A DNA stretch of 60,198 nucleotides from an uncultured Acetatifactor sp. (GCA_910589035.1 CAJUSI010000061.1:1-60198); one strand, 5' to 3'; counted from the first letter of the stretch, positions 36,355 through 43,363 are shown. Made by a program: numbers and translations. The notes: generated from the letters alone by a model not told the origin.

Positions 36355-36525
36355 CTATGGGTTATAAACTTCTTTATGCAAAAGAATACATTGCTGCTGC
36401 GGCTGATTATGACCGTCAGAGCAATAGAAAAACGTGGCTACTGCTTCCGGCTCTTTAGAATCCGGAAAAGTTTCATTTACCAAGTCAATCAAATCCTGCT
36501 TAGTAAGAGATTTCATGCCCTGCAT
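36355..36525 (-). CDS. Very small phage protein
   Basis: 56 residues, starting MQGMKSLTKQDLIDLVNETF and containing YCSDGHNQPQQQCILLHK. AAAGGAGA lies 7 bases before the ATG. It lies between the DUF2786-like gene and the coiled-coil gene and shares the TAGGAGG overlap with the latter. Not recognised. Confidence 0.6.
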   Translation of the reverse strand: MQGMKSLTKQDLIDLVNETFPDSKEPEAVATFFYCSDGHNQPQQQCILLHKEVYNP

Positions 36526-36539
36526 ATATTTCTCCTTTG

Positions 36540-36561
36540 CCTTCGTAACCTCCGGGGCGGG
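36540..36561 (-). promoter_or_regulatory. GC-rich 22-bp leader box, copy 2
   Basis: Differs from copy 1 at one base (GAAGG for GAGGG at its end). It starts about 7 bases after the DUF2786-like gene and runs into the AAAGGAGA site of the 56-residue gene. Confidence 0.6.
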
Positions 36562-36567
36562 CTGATC

Positions 36568-37224
36568 TTAACCTTCGATACTTCTGGCTGTTGCGGTTGC
36601 TTTGCCGTCTGTCCTGCCTTCGCTGTAGGCTCTTCCGTCACTGGAAGTAGTCAAGCCGGTATTTATACGGCGGAAGTTCTTGGAATGCTCCGTATAGGCT
36701 TCTTCAACTTCCTTCGGCACAATAATCATAAGCGCGGTACACTGCTTATCAAGCACTTCCTTAATGCCATCGCAGAATCCTACGAGATAGGTATTCAGGA
36801 CGCCCTTAGTGTCGCGGCCTTCTTTTTTGCATTTCAGATAATACCGATTAGCCAGCTTGTTGCCGGTCTCAAATAAGAACTTGAAAACCTCAACAGCGAT
36901 TTTGGCGTCTTTCTCATAGCCATAAAATGCGATTGCGTCCCGGTTGATAGAATAAGTCTTGCAGCAGAAATTCTTTGCGATAATCTGGGACAGCGTATAG
37001 CGCCATTTACGTACATAGTGGCAATTTGCCTTTGGCGTATAAGTTTCCTCAACAATATTCTGCTCAAGGCTTTTGCCTTCAAGGTCTGCAAGCTCGATAT
37101 TGTACTTTGCCATGAGCTCCTGAGCTTTAAGAGCTGCGGATATTGCTTCCTTCTCGCTGGGGTTATTTCCGGCCAGTGCCAAAAGTTTTTCGATCTTCTC
37201 TAAAATTTTTTCTCTGCTTTCCAT
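36568..37224 (-). CDS. DUF2786-domain phage protein
   Basis: 218 residues. The N-terminal 45 residues (KILEKIEKLLALAGNNPSEK, ISAALKAQELMAKYNIE) match the DUF2786 domain, found in many phages and plasmids. The remainder contains YVRKWRYTLSQIIAKNFCCK and a serine/glycine-rich C-terminus. The start at 37224 has GGAGG 8 bases upstream; the frame runs further up into promoter element R3, which argues against an earlier start. Function unknown. Confidence 0.75.
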   Translation of the reverse strand: MESREKILEKIEKLLALAGNNPSEKEAISAALKAQELMAKYNIELADLEGKSLEQNIVEETYTPKANCHYVRKWRYTLSQIIAKNFCCKTYSINRDAIAFYGYEKDAKIAVEVFKFLFETGNKLANRYYLKCKKEGRDTKGVLNTYLVGFCDGIKEVLDKQCTALMIIVPKEVEEAYTEHSKNFRRINTGLTTSSDGRAYSEGRTDGKATATARSIEG

Positions 37225-37260
37225 CTTAAAATCCTCCGTGCGTTTGATTTGGTGTTTCAT

Positions 37261-37338
37261 TTGATAAATCAATTTTAACGTGTTTGCTTAAATCCGTATG
37301 CCGACGGAACGCACGGAGTTTCAGCATTTCTGCTATGC
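37261..37338 (-). promoter_or_regulatory. Repeated promoter-like element R3
   Basis: Contains the invariant GTCGGCATACG and CGTTAA blocks at 14-bp spacing and the TTGAT-N2-ATCAA palindrome; the upstream inverted repeat is AGCA-N4-TGCT. Heads the DUF2786-like gene and the two small genes behind it. Confidence 0.75.
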
Positions 37339-37370
37339 GATTCTGCTAAGAATTGCTGCGTTCAGGTCTA

Positions 37371-37586
37371 TTATGTAAAATTAACCATGTTGACAGTTTT
37401 GACAATTCTCTTATAATCGGCGTTCTGCAAATCTATCTTGCTATGTCGGACTTTCCGATTAAGCTCTTTCTTACGCATAGAAATTCCGTGCCGGAGCTCG
37501 CCCCGATAACTGTAAGACCCGTTTCCTCTAATCCAGGAATTGCGTTTTACATGGGCATTTCCGGGGCTTGGTTTTGGCTGGGCCAT
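37371..37586 (-). CDS. Small basic phage protein
   Basis: 71 residues, basic (GISMRKKELNRKVRHSKIDLQ), possibly nucleic-acid binding. GGAGGTGATAGG before the ATG is formed partly by the end of palindromic element C, so that element is in its 5' leader. Not recognised. Confidence 0.55.
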   Translation of the reverse strand: MAQPKPSPGNAHVKRNSWIRGNGSYSYRGELRHGISMRKKELNRKVRHSKIDLQNADYKRIVKTVNMVNFT

Positions 37587-37596
37587 CCTATCACCT

Positions 37597-37662
37597 CCAT
37601 ATTCGCATTTTAGGCCTTAGCCCTTATAAATTACTGCCTGAGCTGTTAAAGCTCAAATATGG
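37597..37662 (+). repeat. Palindromic dispersed element, copy C
   Basis: 66 bp bounded by CCATATTCGC and GCTCAAATATGG. It shares the left half (CATTTT, AGGCCTTAG, CTTATAAA) with copy B read from the minus strand. Lacks the outer flanks shared by A and B. Confidence 0.65.
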
Positions 37663-37693
37663 GCTCTGTAGAGCTCCACAAGAGCGTCTTAGG

Positions 37694-38023
37694 CTAATCC
37701 ACCTCTTTATATTCAAGCCGTATACCGCCATACTCCCAAAGGTCTGCCCGTAATTCGTCCATAGAGACCTCGCCGGCTTCCCAGCGATGGTAAAGAGCAA
37801 GAACTTTTTCCGTAAACTCCTGACCACGTTTATATGCCGTTTTCGGCCAGTAGTCAGTTATCAGCACTTCAAGCGGGATAGTAAGCATAAGAGTCATTGC
37901 CTGGTTTACGGCTTCTTCTGTAGCGTCAGCTTTCAGCTTATCGATCTGCGCTTGCGTTAGGGTATATACTTTTTGCTTTTTCTGGTCGGCTCTTTTCTGC
38001 CGCCGCATTTCTGCCCGTCCCAT
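37694..38023 (-). CDS. Hypothetical phage protein
   Basis: 109 residues. Very basic N-terminus (RRQKRADQKKQKVYTL) followed by helices including TYAL-type LTIPLEVLITDYWPKTAYKR and an acidic C-terminus. Similar proteins occur in Firmicute phages; their function is unknown to me. Fourth in a leftward row of closely spaced genes. Confidence 0.6.
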   Translation of the reverse strand: MGRAEMRRQKRADQKKQKVYTLTQAQIDKLKADATEEAVNQAMTLMLTIPLEVLITDYWPKTAYKRGQEFTEKVLALYHRWEAGEVSMDELRADLWEYGGIRLEYKEVD

Positions 38024-38037
38024 ATTTCTACCTTCCC

Positions 38038-38190
38038 TTAAAGCCGTTCTTCATAATTGGCGCATGTGTCCCGATATTCAGTAACGCAGCCGTAGCAGTC
38101 AGATTCAGTATTGCTGCACGTCCATTCTTCATCCCAGGGGTCATGCTCATGCCACCTACAAGTGCCACAGCATTCATCAAAATAACTCAT
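38038..38190 (-). CDS. Cysteine-rich small phage protein
   Basis: 50 residues with eight cysteines (DECCGTCRWHEHDPW, CSNTESDCYGCVTEYRDTC), probably a metal-binding knuckle. AAGGAG lies upstream of ATG at 38190. The frame is open further up, but without another site. Function unknown. Confidence 0.6.
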   Translation of the reverse strand: MSYFDECCGTCRWHEHDPWDEEWTCSNTESDCYGCVTEYRDTCANYEERL

Positions 38191-38191
38191 A

Positions 38192-38443
38192 CTAACACAC
38201 TCCTTTATAGCCGACATAATACAGCGATTCATTAGCAAGAAATACCTTTGTATCTACCGTAACTCTGCCATAGCAATCATATTCATAAGTTTGCTTTACT
38301 GCCGGAAGAAAAAGCGCGCCGTGCCAAAAAGGGTGCTCGGCTTCTTCGGCTTCGGCCTGCTCCTTTGTCATGCCATAAAGTTCATAGGCAAGGCCACGTT
38401 TTTCTTCAAGTATTTTTGTCACATAAAAATCTACTAAGTTCAT
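38192..38443 (-). CDS. Small hypothetical phage protein
   Basis: 83 residues, starting MNLVDFYVTKILEEKRG; charged first half, aromatic-rich second half (TYEYDCYGRVTV, NESLYYVGYKG). It is the first gene after inverted-repeat element 1, which may hold its promoter. Not recognised. Confidence 0.6.
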   Translation of the reverse strand: MNLVDFYVTKILEEKRGLAYELYGMTKEQAEAEEAEHPFWHGALFLPAVKQTYEYDCYGRVTVDTKVFLANESLYYVGYKGVC

Positions 38444-38456
38444 GCCGCTCCTTTCT

Positions 38457-38577
38457 GTCAGCAGAAGTAGCAGAATATTATAAGGAACTTATGAAATGTA
38501 AGAATTAAGAGTAAAGCCTTTATTCTTATTTCTTAAATTTTATAAAGTCTATAGGAATATCTGCTACTTCTGCTGAC
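38457..38577. repeat. 121-bp AT-rich element bounded by 18-bp perfect inverted repeats, copy 1
   Basis: GTCAGCAGAAGTAGCAGA (38457-38474) is exactly inverted at 38560-38577. The centre is AT-rich with a shared AAGAATTAAG...TTCTTA stretch also found in copy 2 (43576-43697), in the same orientation. Possible initiator-binding/origin or repressor-binding site; no direct proof. Confidence 0.7.
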
Positions 38578-38581
38578 GCCC

Positions 38582-38770
38582 TTAATAAATCCGGCCCGTT
38601 TGTCTGTCTTCAAGCTCAATATGGTTTACAACTCGAAAACCGGCTTCCCAGACAATAAAGAGGATAATCCTGATAAGGAAACGCGCCTTGCGCTTTCTTG
38701 TATCGTCGTAGAATACACAACCAGCCGTAGGGTCGGGATAGCCTTCTGAATTACGGAAATGCCGGCTCAT
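38582..38770 (-). CDS. Small membrane-associated phage protein
   Basis: 62 residues. N-terminal part SRHFRNSEGYPDPTAG, then a hydrophobic stretch FLIRIILFIVWEAGF that could span the membrane, after a basic RKRKAR. Start codon overlaps the stop of the next gene upstream. Function unknown. Confidence 0.6.
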   Translation of the reverse strand: MSRHFRNSEGYPDPTAGCVFYDDTRKRKARFLIRIILFIVWEAGFRVVNHIELEDRQTGRIY

Positions 38771-38982
38771 AATACTACCCCCATCCGTTCAAATTGCCGG
38801 CCAAACTCAAAGCCGAGCCGAACCATTTCAATGTCCATGTGGTCGCATACGTCCTTAATATTAGTTGAAACTAACTCACGGACACAAACATAGTCCTCCT
38901 TGGCGTAAGCGTTTACGGCCTTATCGAAAAGCCCCAAAAAGAAAGCAGCCTGATCGGGGTTTGTTTCCTGCAATGACATCAT
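38767..38982 (-). CDS. Small acidic phage protein
   Basis: 71 residues, helical and acidic, with FLGLFDKAVNAYAKED and a C-terminal FEFGRQFERMG. GGAGG precedes a double ATG. Coupled to the downstream gene by a four-base overlap. Not recognised. Confidence 0.6.
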   Translation of the reverse strand: MMSLQETNPDQAAFFLGLFDKAVNAYAKEDYVCVRELVSTNIKDVCDHMDIEMVRLGFEFGRQFERMGVVL

Positions 38983-39016
38983 AAAATTATCCTCCTTTCT
39001 GGCGGGCCAGGAGCGC

Positions 39017-40054
39017 TTAAGCGCGCTTCATAGCTACGTCACAATCTCCACATTTGATATTCAGGTTTTCCGCAGAGCGGAACGTCTGGCCGCATTTCGG
39101 GCAGGTGTAAGTAAACATAACCCTGGCAGCTTTGGCTTTCTTAGTCAGCTGAATGCGCGCAAACTTGATTGACATATCAACGCCGGCAGCCTTGATCTTC
39201 TCAGTAAAAGCGTCAGTCGGAGAGGTATACGCATGACCGTTGGCTCTGTCATACTCAACCGCAAGATCGCGTGCCTCGCATTCTTTTTTGAAGTTGCCGT
39301 TATGATAGCGGCCATTCTGGCAGGTATCAGAAATACCGCTCTCCATACAGTTCAGGTGCACCATCTCATGGAGCAGAGTTGCAGCAGTAACCTCGATAGG
39401 CCGGTTAAGGAATTCAGCGCCAATATTGATCTCGTACATAGCTTCATTTTCGGCTTCATTTTTCCAGATTTTCTTGGTGGAGCAATGTCCGTAAGCTCTC
39501 GGCGTGCTCTGTACCGTGATAACCGGCTTTGCCAGCTTGCCTTCAAAGTAAAGGCCATTGAGCTTGTCAAATATGGTTTCCAGGTTCTGGATAGTCTCGC
39601 TCATTTTCATAGCACCGTCAGCCGTAGGAGTATCTGTCTCTTTTTCCGCTTTGGCTTTGGGAGCTTTTCCAGACTTGGGAGTCTTCGGGGTTTTAGCCGG
39701 CTTTTCTTCCGGCGTTTCTTCTGCGGAAGTCTCAGCCGTAACCGGCGCTCCTGTTTCGCTCTGCTCTGCGGTAGCCGATGCGGCTTCTTCCTCAGCAGGA
39801 GCAGCTTCTTCGGTAATGACCGGCGTTTCCTCAATGGGAGCCACAGCTTCTTCTGCCTGAGGTTCCTGCGCAGGCGCTTTCTGTTCCGCTGCTTCGTCAT
39901 CAATCTTTGTCCACCATCTTTTCAGAGTAGCAACGCTGATCGTTTTCTCTTTACCGTCGTCCATGGTCACGAACACGGTTTTAGTCTTAGCGTCAACAAC
40001 GCCGTCAGTGGTTAAAAAAGTTCCGGGATTTTTCTTGCTTTCATACTTCATCAT
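39017..40054 (-). CDS. SprT-like zinc metallopeptidase-domain phage protein
   Basis: 345 residues. Residues 1-50 are a small beta domain, about 55-150 a long alanine/glutamate-rich low-complexity linker, about 155-290 a SprT-like domain with the zinc motif LLHEMVHLNC and the upstream YGHCS/W motif (RAYGHCSTKKIW). The C-terminus has a zinc ribbon (YTCPKCGQTF, IKCGDC). SprT-like proteins cleave proteins attached to DNA in eukaryotes (Spartan); the phage role is unknown. GGAGG precedes the ATG, and promoter element R4 lies just upstream. Confidence 0.82.
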   Translation of the reverse strand: MMKYESKKNPGTFLTTDGVVDAKTKTVFVTMDDGKEKTISVATLKRWWTKIDDEAAEQKAPAQEPQAEEAVAPIEETPVITEEAAPAEEEAASATAEQSETGAPVTAETSAEETPEEKPAKTPKTPKSGKAPKAKAEKETDTPTADGAMKMSETIQNLETIFDKLNGLYFEGKLAKPVITVQSTPRAYGHCSTKKIWKNEAENEAMYEINIGAEFLNRPIEVTAATLLHEMVHLNCMESGISDTCQNGRYHNGNFKKECEARDLAVEYDRANGHAYTSPTDAFTEKIKAAGVDMSIKFARIQLTKKAKAARVMFTYTCPKCGQTFRSAENLNIKCGDCDVAMKRA

Positions 40055-40086
40055 GATTTTTTCCTCCTTAAAATGGGTTGATGTAT

Positions 40087-40166
40087 TTGATGTTTTAATA
40101 TTAACGCTTTTGCTTGATTCCGTATGCCGACGGAACTACCGGGATTTTGGTAAGTTTTCCGTGCGG
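40087..40166 (-). promoter_or_regulatory. Repeated promoter-like element R4
   Basis: Invariant blocks and 14-bp spacing kept, but the candidate -10 is TAATAT instead of TAAAAT and the TTGAT palindrome is lost. Heads the SprT-like gene. Confidence 0.7.
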
Positions 40167-40202
40167 CATTAACAATAGTGCTTGTTTGCTGTCCAAAGCA
40201 TA

Positions 40203-40230
40203 GGCTCCTGGGTAGGAGCCTGCTTTTTTA
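40203..40230 (+). terminator. Orphan intrinsic terminator facing rightward
   Basis: AGGCTCCT-GGGT-AGGAGCCT, an 8-bp perfect stem, followed by GCTTTTTTAG on the plus strand. No plus-strand gene ends here; the minus-strand gene at 40228-40503 converges on it. On the minus strand there is no T-run. Confidence 0.6.
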
Positions 40231-40503
40231 GTAAACTGATAAAGAGCTATGAATAAATTCGCGCTCAGTTACAAGGCTTACAAAATTTCCCTGTTTGCCA
40301 GCTTTGCCGATAACCTTGTGGATATTTTCAATATCCGTTTTAATGGTTGCGCCGGACTCTGTTTTGAATACCAGATGCTTTGTCGTTGTTCTTTCCAAAG
40401 TTGCGTACTCGCCAAATACGGTACGGCCTGAACCGCAATGACCTACAAAAACTTTCTGACCAATCTCAATATCCTCGAATTTTCCACAGTTCCAAACCTT
40501 CAT
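40228..40503 (-). CDS. Small hypothetical phage protein
   Basis: 91 residues, beta-rich (FEDIEIGQKVFVGHCGSG, KHLVFKTESGATIKTDIENI). GGAGGTAA lies 7-8 bases before the ATG. It is the only gene driven by promoter element R5. Function not recognised. Confidence 0.6.
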   Translation of the reverse strand: MKVWNCGKFEDIEIGQKVFVGHCGSGRTVFGEYATLERTTTKHLVFKTESGATIKTDIENIHKVIGKAGKQGNFVSLVTEREFIHSSLSVY

Positions 40504-40538
40504 TTTATTTACCTCCGTGCGTTTGATTTATGTTTCAT

Positions 40539-40616
40539 TTGATAAATCAATTTTAACGTGTTTGCTAGAATCCGTATGCCGACGGAACGCACGGAGTTTT
40601 AGCATTTTTGCTATGC
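40539..40616 (-). promoter_or_regulatory. Repeated promoter-like element R5
   Basis: Best match to the consensus: inverted repeat TAGCA-N4-TGCTA, full palindrome CCGTCGGCATACGG, CGTTAAAAT, then TTGATTTATCAA. Heads the 91-residue gene. Confidence 0.8.
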
Positions 40617-40621
40617 GCTTT

Positions 40622-40807
40622 TTACAAAAGCTCGTCAGGCGTACAGCCTAAAGCCTTCGCCAGCTTAAGAGCATTTTTAAGCGTAATGTTTTCTGGCTTT
40701 ATTTTACCGGTTTCGATCTGGTGTATTTTCATATAATGAACGCCAGAAAGTTCCGCAAGCTGCTGTAAAGTCAGCCCTTTCTCCTGCCTGAGTTCATGTA
40801 AGCCCAT
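40622..40807 (-). CDS. XRE-family helix-turn-helix regulator
   Basis: 61 residues, just one Cro/CI-type helix-turn-helix domain (LRQEKGLTLQQLAELSGVHY, IHQIETGKI). It is too short for a separate oligomerisation domain. A candidate to bind the palindromes in the accessory arm, though nothing in the sequence links them. ATG preceded by GGAGGTAGC. It is the last gene of the unit containing the remote DGR target. Confidence 0.85.
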   Translation of the reverse strand: MGLHELRQEKGLTLQQLAELSGVHYMKIHQIETGKIKPENITLKNALKLAKALGCTPDELL

Positions 40808-40835
40808 TTTGCTACCTCCATTTCATTTTTCACCA

Positions 40836-40855
40836 AAGGCCCCATACGGGGCCTT
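40836..40855 (-). other. Perfect 8-bp stem, 4-base loop hairpin just downstream of VR2
   Basis: AAGGCCCC-GTAT-GGGGCCTT on the minus strand, 19 bases beyond the 3' end of VR2. In Bordetella phage BPP-1 a similar stem-loop just after VR promotes DGR retrohoming. It could also be a terminator, although the T-run after it is short. Confidence 0.5.
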
Positions 40856-40867
40856 ATCCGCCGAGTG

Positions 40868-41473
40868 TTAAATACAGAAGCCGGGGGCTACGCCAGAAGA
40901 AAAGCTGGCACCGTGGTAGCTGGAGTAGCCGCAGTTGTAGACGCGACAAAAGAGGGTGGTACTCGCCGCGATGGGAGACGCCAGCCACCACCAATCAGGC
41001 TCGCCGTTACGAAGCTTAATACGGTTTTTGGAATCCTGATAGTAGGGGATATGTACATCATCCTCCGAGCAGATATAACGACCGTCTTCGCCGAATACCT
41101 CACGGCGAGAGAACAGCCAGAGCTTATGTCCGCGACGTTCCTTGATAACCTCCTGCAGATCATCGGGCAGCAGGTCAAAGATTTCTGTGTCAAGGTACTT
41201 AGCCATCTGGGAAGCCTCATAGCCGCCTTCATTGGTCCAATCCTCATTCATGGGAGCTTCCTTAGAAAGAATATCCTTGAAAGCAAAAAGAACCTCGTTT
41301 TCCTTATAAATATTGATTCCGGCAACAGCGATTCTCATTTTCTCGCCGTTTTTAAGAACGACTGAAATAATATCGCCGACGCTCAAAAGGTCCGCCGCCT
41401 TGCCGCTTTCACAAAAAGCAGCAATATCTTTCCAAATGATCTCCTTAGTTACTGTCTGGGTTAATGTTGTCAT
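40868..41473 (-). CDS. Remote DGR target: variable C-type-lectin-fold protein 2
   Basis: 201 residues. The N-terminal 150 residues include a DUF6273-like region (SVGDIISVVLKNGEKMRIAV, SRREVFGEDGRYICSEDD). The C-terminal 40 residues (PDWWWLASPIAAS to GVAPGFCI) are the variable ligand-binding end of a CLec fold and are homologous to the template repeat 9.5 kb away. GGAGG precedes the ATG. It lies in a unit of small accessory genes (DUF3846-like upstream, XRE regulator downstream) driven by promoter element R6, far from the tail genes. Whether it sits on the virion, the host surface or in the cytoplasm is unknown; no signal peptide is visible. Confidence 0.88.
   Translation of the reverse strand: MTTLTQTVTKEIIWKDIAAFCESGKAADLLSVGDIISVVLKNGEKMRIAVAGINIYKENEVLFAFKDILSKEAPMNEDWTNEGGYEASQMAKYLDTEIFDLLPDDLQEVIKERRGHKLWLFSRREVFGEDGRYICSEDDVHIPYYQDSKNRIKLRNGEPDWWWLASPIAASTTLFCRVYNCGYSSYHGASFSSGVAPGFCI
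40874..40990 (-). repeat. DGR variable repeat 2 (VR2)
   Basis: 117 bp aligned without gaps to TR 50441-50557. By hand count it differs at 18 positions, and all 18 are adenines in the TR coding strand. Homology stops sharply beyond the codons for WWLASP. Confidence 0.9.
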
Positions 41474-41488
41474 AATGATTTCCTCCTT

Positions 41489-41881
41489 TTATGCGTATTC
41501 GCATTGTGTTAAAATCGGGTACGGGTTTTTGATTTTTCGGGTTGAAAGCAACTGAACACAGCTTAATATATGATTTGCGTCCTCATTAGAAAGGCTCGTT
41601 AAGTTACCGTCTGAATCGCCATTACCGACAATCAAAATGCTTCCGGCTAACTGGGCCTCTCCTAAATTATTGATTGCCGAGATTTTCGGAGCCTCTACTA
41701 AAAGACCTTCATCATCGCAAATAATTTCTGCAACCGTCTTTCCAATCCGGCGCGTTGTAATATCAATACACCGGCAGCCGAGCACTTTATAAAAAGCGTC
41801 AAGCTCATTTGGAATGTTCACAATACCGAAAATCTCCTTTTCGGTATCAACCAAAACTGCAGTAATTCTTTTCTGCTTCAA
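41489..41881 (-). CDS. DUF3846-like phage protein
   Basis: 130 residues. KVLGCRCIDITTRRIGKTVA and ICDDEGLL are typical of DUF3846 proteins, common small proteins of phages and conjugative elements with no known function. TTG start with GGAGGTGA 9 bases upstream. It lies 15 bases upstream of the remote DGR target and is probably co-transcribed with it. Confidence 0.7.
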   Translation of the reverse strand: MKQKRITAVLVDTEKEIFGIVNIPNELDAFYKVLGCRCIDITTRRIGKTVAEIICDDEGLLVEAPKISAINNLGEAQLAGSILIVGNGDSDGNLTSLSNEDANHILSCVQLLSTRKIKNPYPILTQCEYA

Positions 41882-41943
41882 AAATATTCACCTCCAAGCG
41901 TTTACTTTTTGAAAAACTCATAGTATAATAACCTCATTGGCAA

Positions 41944-41959
41944 GCGGCCCGAAGGCCGC
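41944..41959 (-). other. Short UUCG tetraloop hairpin between genes
   Basis: GCGGCC-TTCG-GGCCGC on the minus strand, lying in the 84-base gap between the 33-residue gene and the DUF3846-like gene. Could be an mRNA processing or attenuation site; no T-run. Confidence 0.4.
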
Positions 41960-41965
41960 CGCCTT

Positions 41966-42067
41966 TTATCCGGTCAGGTACTCGAGATAATCGGATTCGG
42001 TCGCAAACAAAATCCACTGACCATCAACGAGACCCATATAACCGGATGAGGTTACATATCCCTTCAT
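41966..42067 (-). CDS. Very small phage protein (33 residues)
   Basis: 33 residues, MKGYVTSSGYMGLVDGQW and then ILFATESDYLEYLTG, with AAAGGAGGT 9 bases before the ATG. Similar tiny proteins recur in gut mobile elements in my recollection. It is the first gene behind promoter element R6. Confidence 0.6.
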   Translation of the reverse strand: MKGYVTSSGYMGLVDGQWILFATESDYLEYLTG

Positions 42068-42183
42068 AGGGTGGGTACCTCCTTTCTGGGCTTTGACTGT
42101 GCCACCAGCCGAAGCTCTTTTTATTTGTCTCCTGAATGGCTCTCACCCGCTCGCCAGGAGTCTTACGGTCACACACATTCACT

Positions 42184-42261
42184 TGACATTTTCAATTTTA
42201 ACGTGTTTGCTAAAATCCGTATGCCGACGAAACGCACAGAGATTCAGCGATTATGCTATGC
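42184..42261 (-). promoter_or_regulatory. Repeated promoter-like element R6
   Basis: Invariant blocks kept; downstream palindrome is TTGACATTTTCAA on the plus strand rather than TTGAT-N2-ATCAA. It heads the unit 42067-40622, which includes the remote DGR target gene. Confidence 0.75.
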
Positions 42262-42265
42262 GGTT

Positions 42266-42457
42266 CTAACGGAGAATCAAATCGTGAATCAGGTACTCAT
42301 ACCGATTACTTTCATATTGAAAGTCTGTCAGCTTTCTTGGTGCGTCGGCTCTATGCTCAATAAATGCCTGGGCTTTTTCAAGCGAGTCATACGCCTCCTG
42401 GCTGATCTTTGGCATAGAATAATCTGGCCGTACAGTCACAACAAAAATATGTTTCAC
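42266..42457 (-). CDS. Small hypothetical phage protein
   Basis: 63 residues from a GTG start (AGGAGGTGATAAC upstream): KHIFVVTVRPDYSMPKISQE, then a helical region and FQYESNRYEYLIHDLI. Ends just before promoter element R6. The frame is open further up but overlaps the neighbouring gene. Not recognised. Confidence 0.6.
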   Translation of the reverse strand: MKHIFVVTVRPDYSMPKISQEAYDSLEKAQAFIEHRADAPRKLTDFQYESNRYEYLIHDLILR

Positions 42458-42461
42458 GTTA

Positions 42462-42779
42462 TCACCTCCTGAAGATTTCCGGCTGAAAAGTATCATCCAG
42501 AATTTTAAGCAAGTGGACCTCCTGAAAATTGGAGAGCCATATGCTCCAAACGGTTCCATCGTCACGAATAACTAAAGCTGTATCGAAAGTTTTGTCAGGG
42601 GCGAGAACCCGACACGCATGGCCCGTGCATTGTTTTTCCTGGGCATAGCAATAAGGCTCATTGCCGCCACGCTTAACCGGGCCGCACATAATATATGTAT
42701 TGCCGGTATTCGGACGCCGAAAATAAAACGGCATATCTTCAAGGCAAATTTCTTTGATCGGTAATTCACTTAGTTTCAT
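42462..42779 (-). CDS. Small hypothetical phage protein
   Basis: 105 residues from ATG at 42779 (AAAGGAGC upstream). Beta-rich, with DMPFYFRRPNTGNTYIMCGP and VIRDDGTVWSIWLSNFQEV. Overlaps the upstream gene by 14 bases. Function unknown. Confidence 0.6.
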   Translation of the reverse strand: MKLSELPIKEICLEDMPFYFRRPNTGNTYIMCGPVKRGGNEPYCYAQEKQCTGHACRVLAPDKTFDTALVIRDDGTVWSIWLSNFQEVHLLKILDDTFQPEIFRR

Positions 42780-43011
42780 GGTTTTTGCTCCTTTCCTGAA
42801 AAATCTGACCGAGCGCACAATGCAAAAAGAAAGCCTTGATATTTTCCGGGGTATCGTCATAATCTGTTCGCAGAATCAAAATACAGTTTCCAGCCTGATT
42901 GCTCCACGTAATATCAAAATTCATATAGCTGTAACCTTGCAAGCAATCCTTAATGGCTTGGCATTCTCTTTCGGCAAAATAGCCGAGTTCCTCAAAAGTG
43001 TATTCCTTCAT
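42766..43011 (-). CDS. Small hypothetical phage protein
   Basis: 81 residues, MKEYTFEELGYFAERECQAI followed by a mixed alpha/beta stretch (NQAGNCILILRTDYDDTPE). AAAGGAGC precedes the ATG, which overlaps the stop codon of the gene upstream (ATGA). Not recognised. Confidence 0.6.
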   Translation of the reverse strand: MKEYTFEELGYFAERECQAIKDCLQGYSYMNFDITWSNQAGNCILILRTDYDDTPENIKAFFLHCALGQIFQERSKNHETK

Positions 43012-43199
43012 GCCTCTTTGCTCCTTTCTTCAAATTCTTTTCGCTGCCGGGTTTTATCCAAAAAGTCGGTAGCCTGTCCGTGATAAACCGGTACCCATTT
43101 TTCATTGCTTCCGATACCCGTTTGGGTCGGAAGCTGATGGTCATAGACGGCTACGTGCTTACCGGTTTCGGCATTCTTAAAAATCGTAAATGCTGCCAT
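43008..43199 (-). CDS. Small hypothetical phage protein
   Basis: 63 residues: AAFTIFKNAETGKHVAVYDH then a charged C-terminal helix (DKTRQRKEFEERSKEA). AAGGAGGT precedes the ATG and overlaps the stop of the 50-residue gene upstream. Not recognised. Confidence 0.6.
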   Translation of the reverse strand: MAAFTIFKNAETGKHVAVYDHQLPTQTGIGSNEKWVPVYHGQATDFLDKTRQRKEFEERSKEA

Positions 43200-43210
43200 G
43201 CTGAACCTCC

Positions 43211-43363
43211 TTAAAATTCTTCTTTAATTACATTGGCTACAAAAGACTGTCGCCTGTATGACCTAATTACGGAATCAGCAACCTTTTCAGATTTATACTC
43301 ATAAGTCCTAGTTTCTGAGCCGTCATTAAAAGTAACTATCACTCTATAGCCGTGTGCTAACAT
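43211..43363 (-). CDS. Very small phage protein (50 residues)
   Basis: 50 residues, LAHGYRVIVTFNDGSETRTY, YKSEKVADSVIRSYRRQS and a short tail; GGAGGTAA 8 bases before the ATG. First gene behind promoter element R7 and head of a five-gene coupled row running to 42266. Confidence 0.6.
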   Translation of the reverse strand: MLAHGYRVIVTFNDGSETRTYEYKSEKVADSVIRSYRRQSFVANVIKEEF

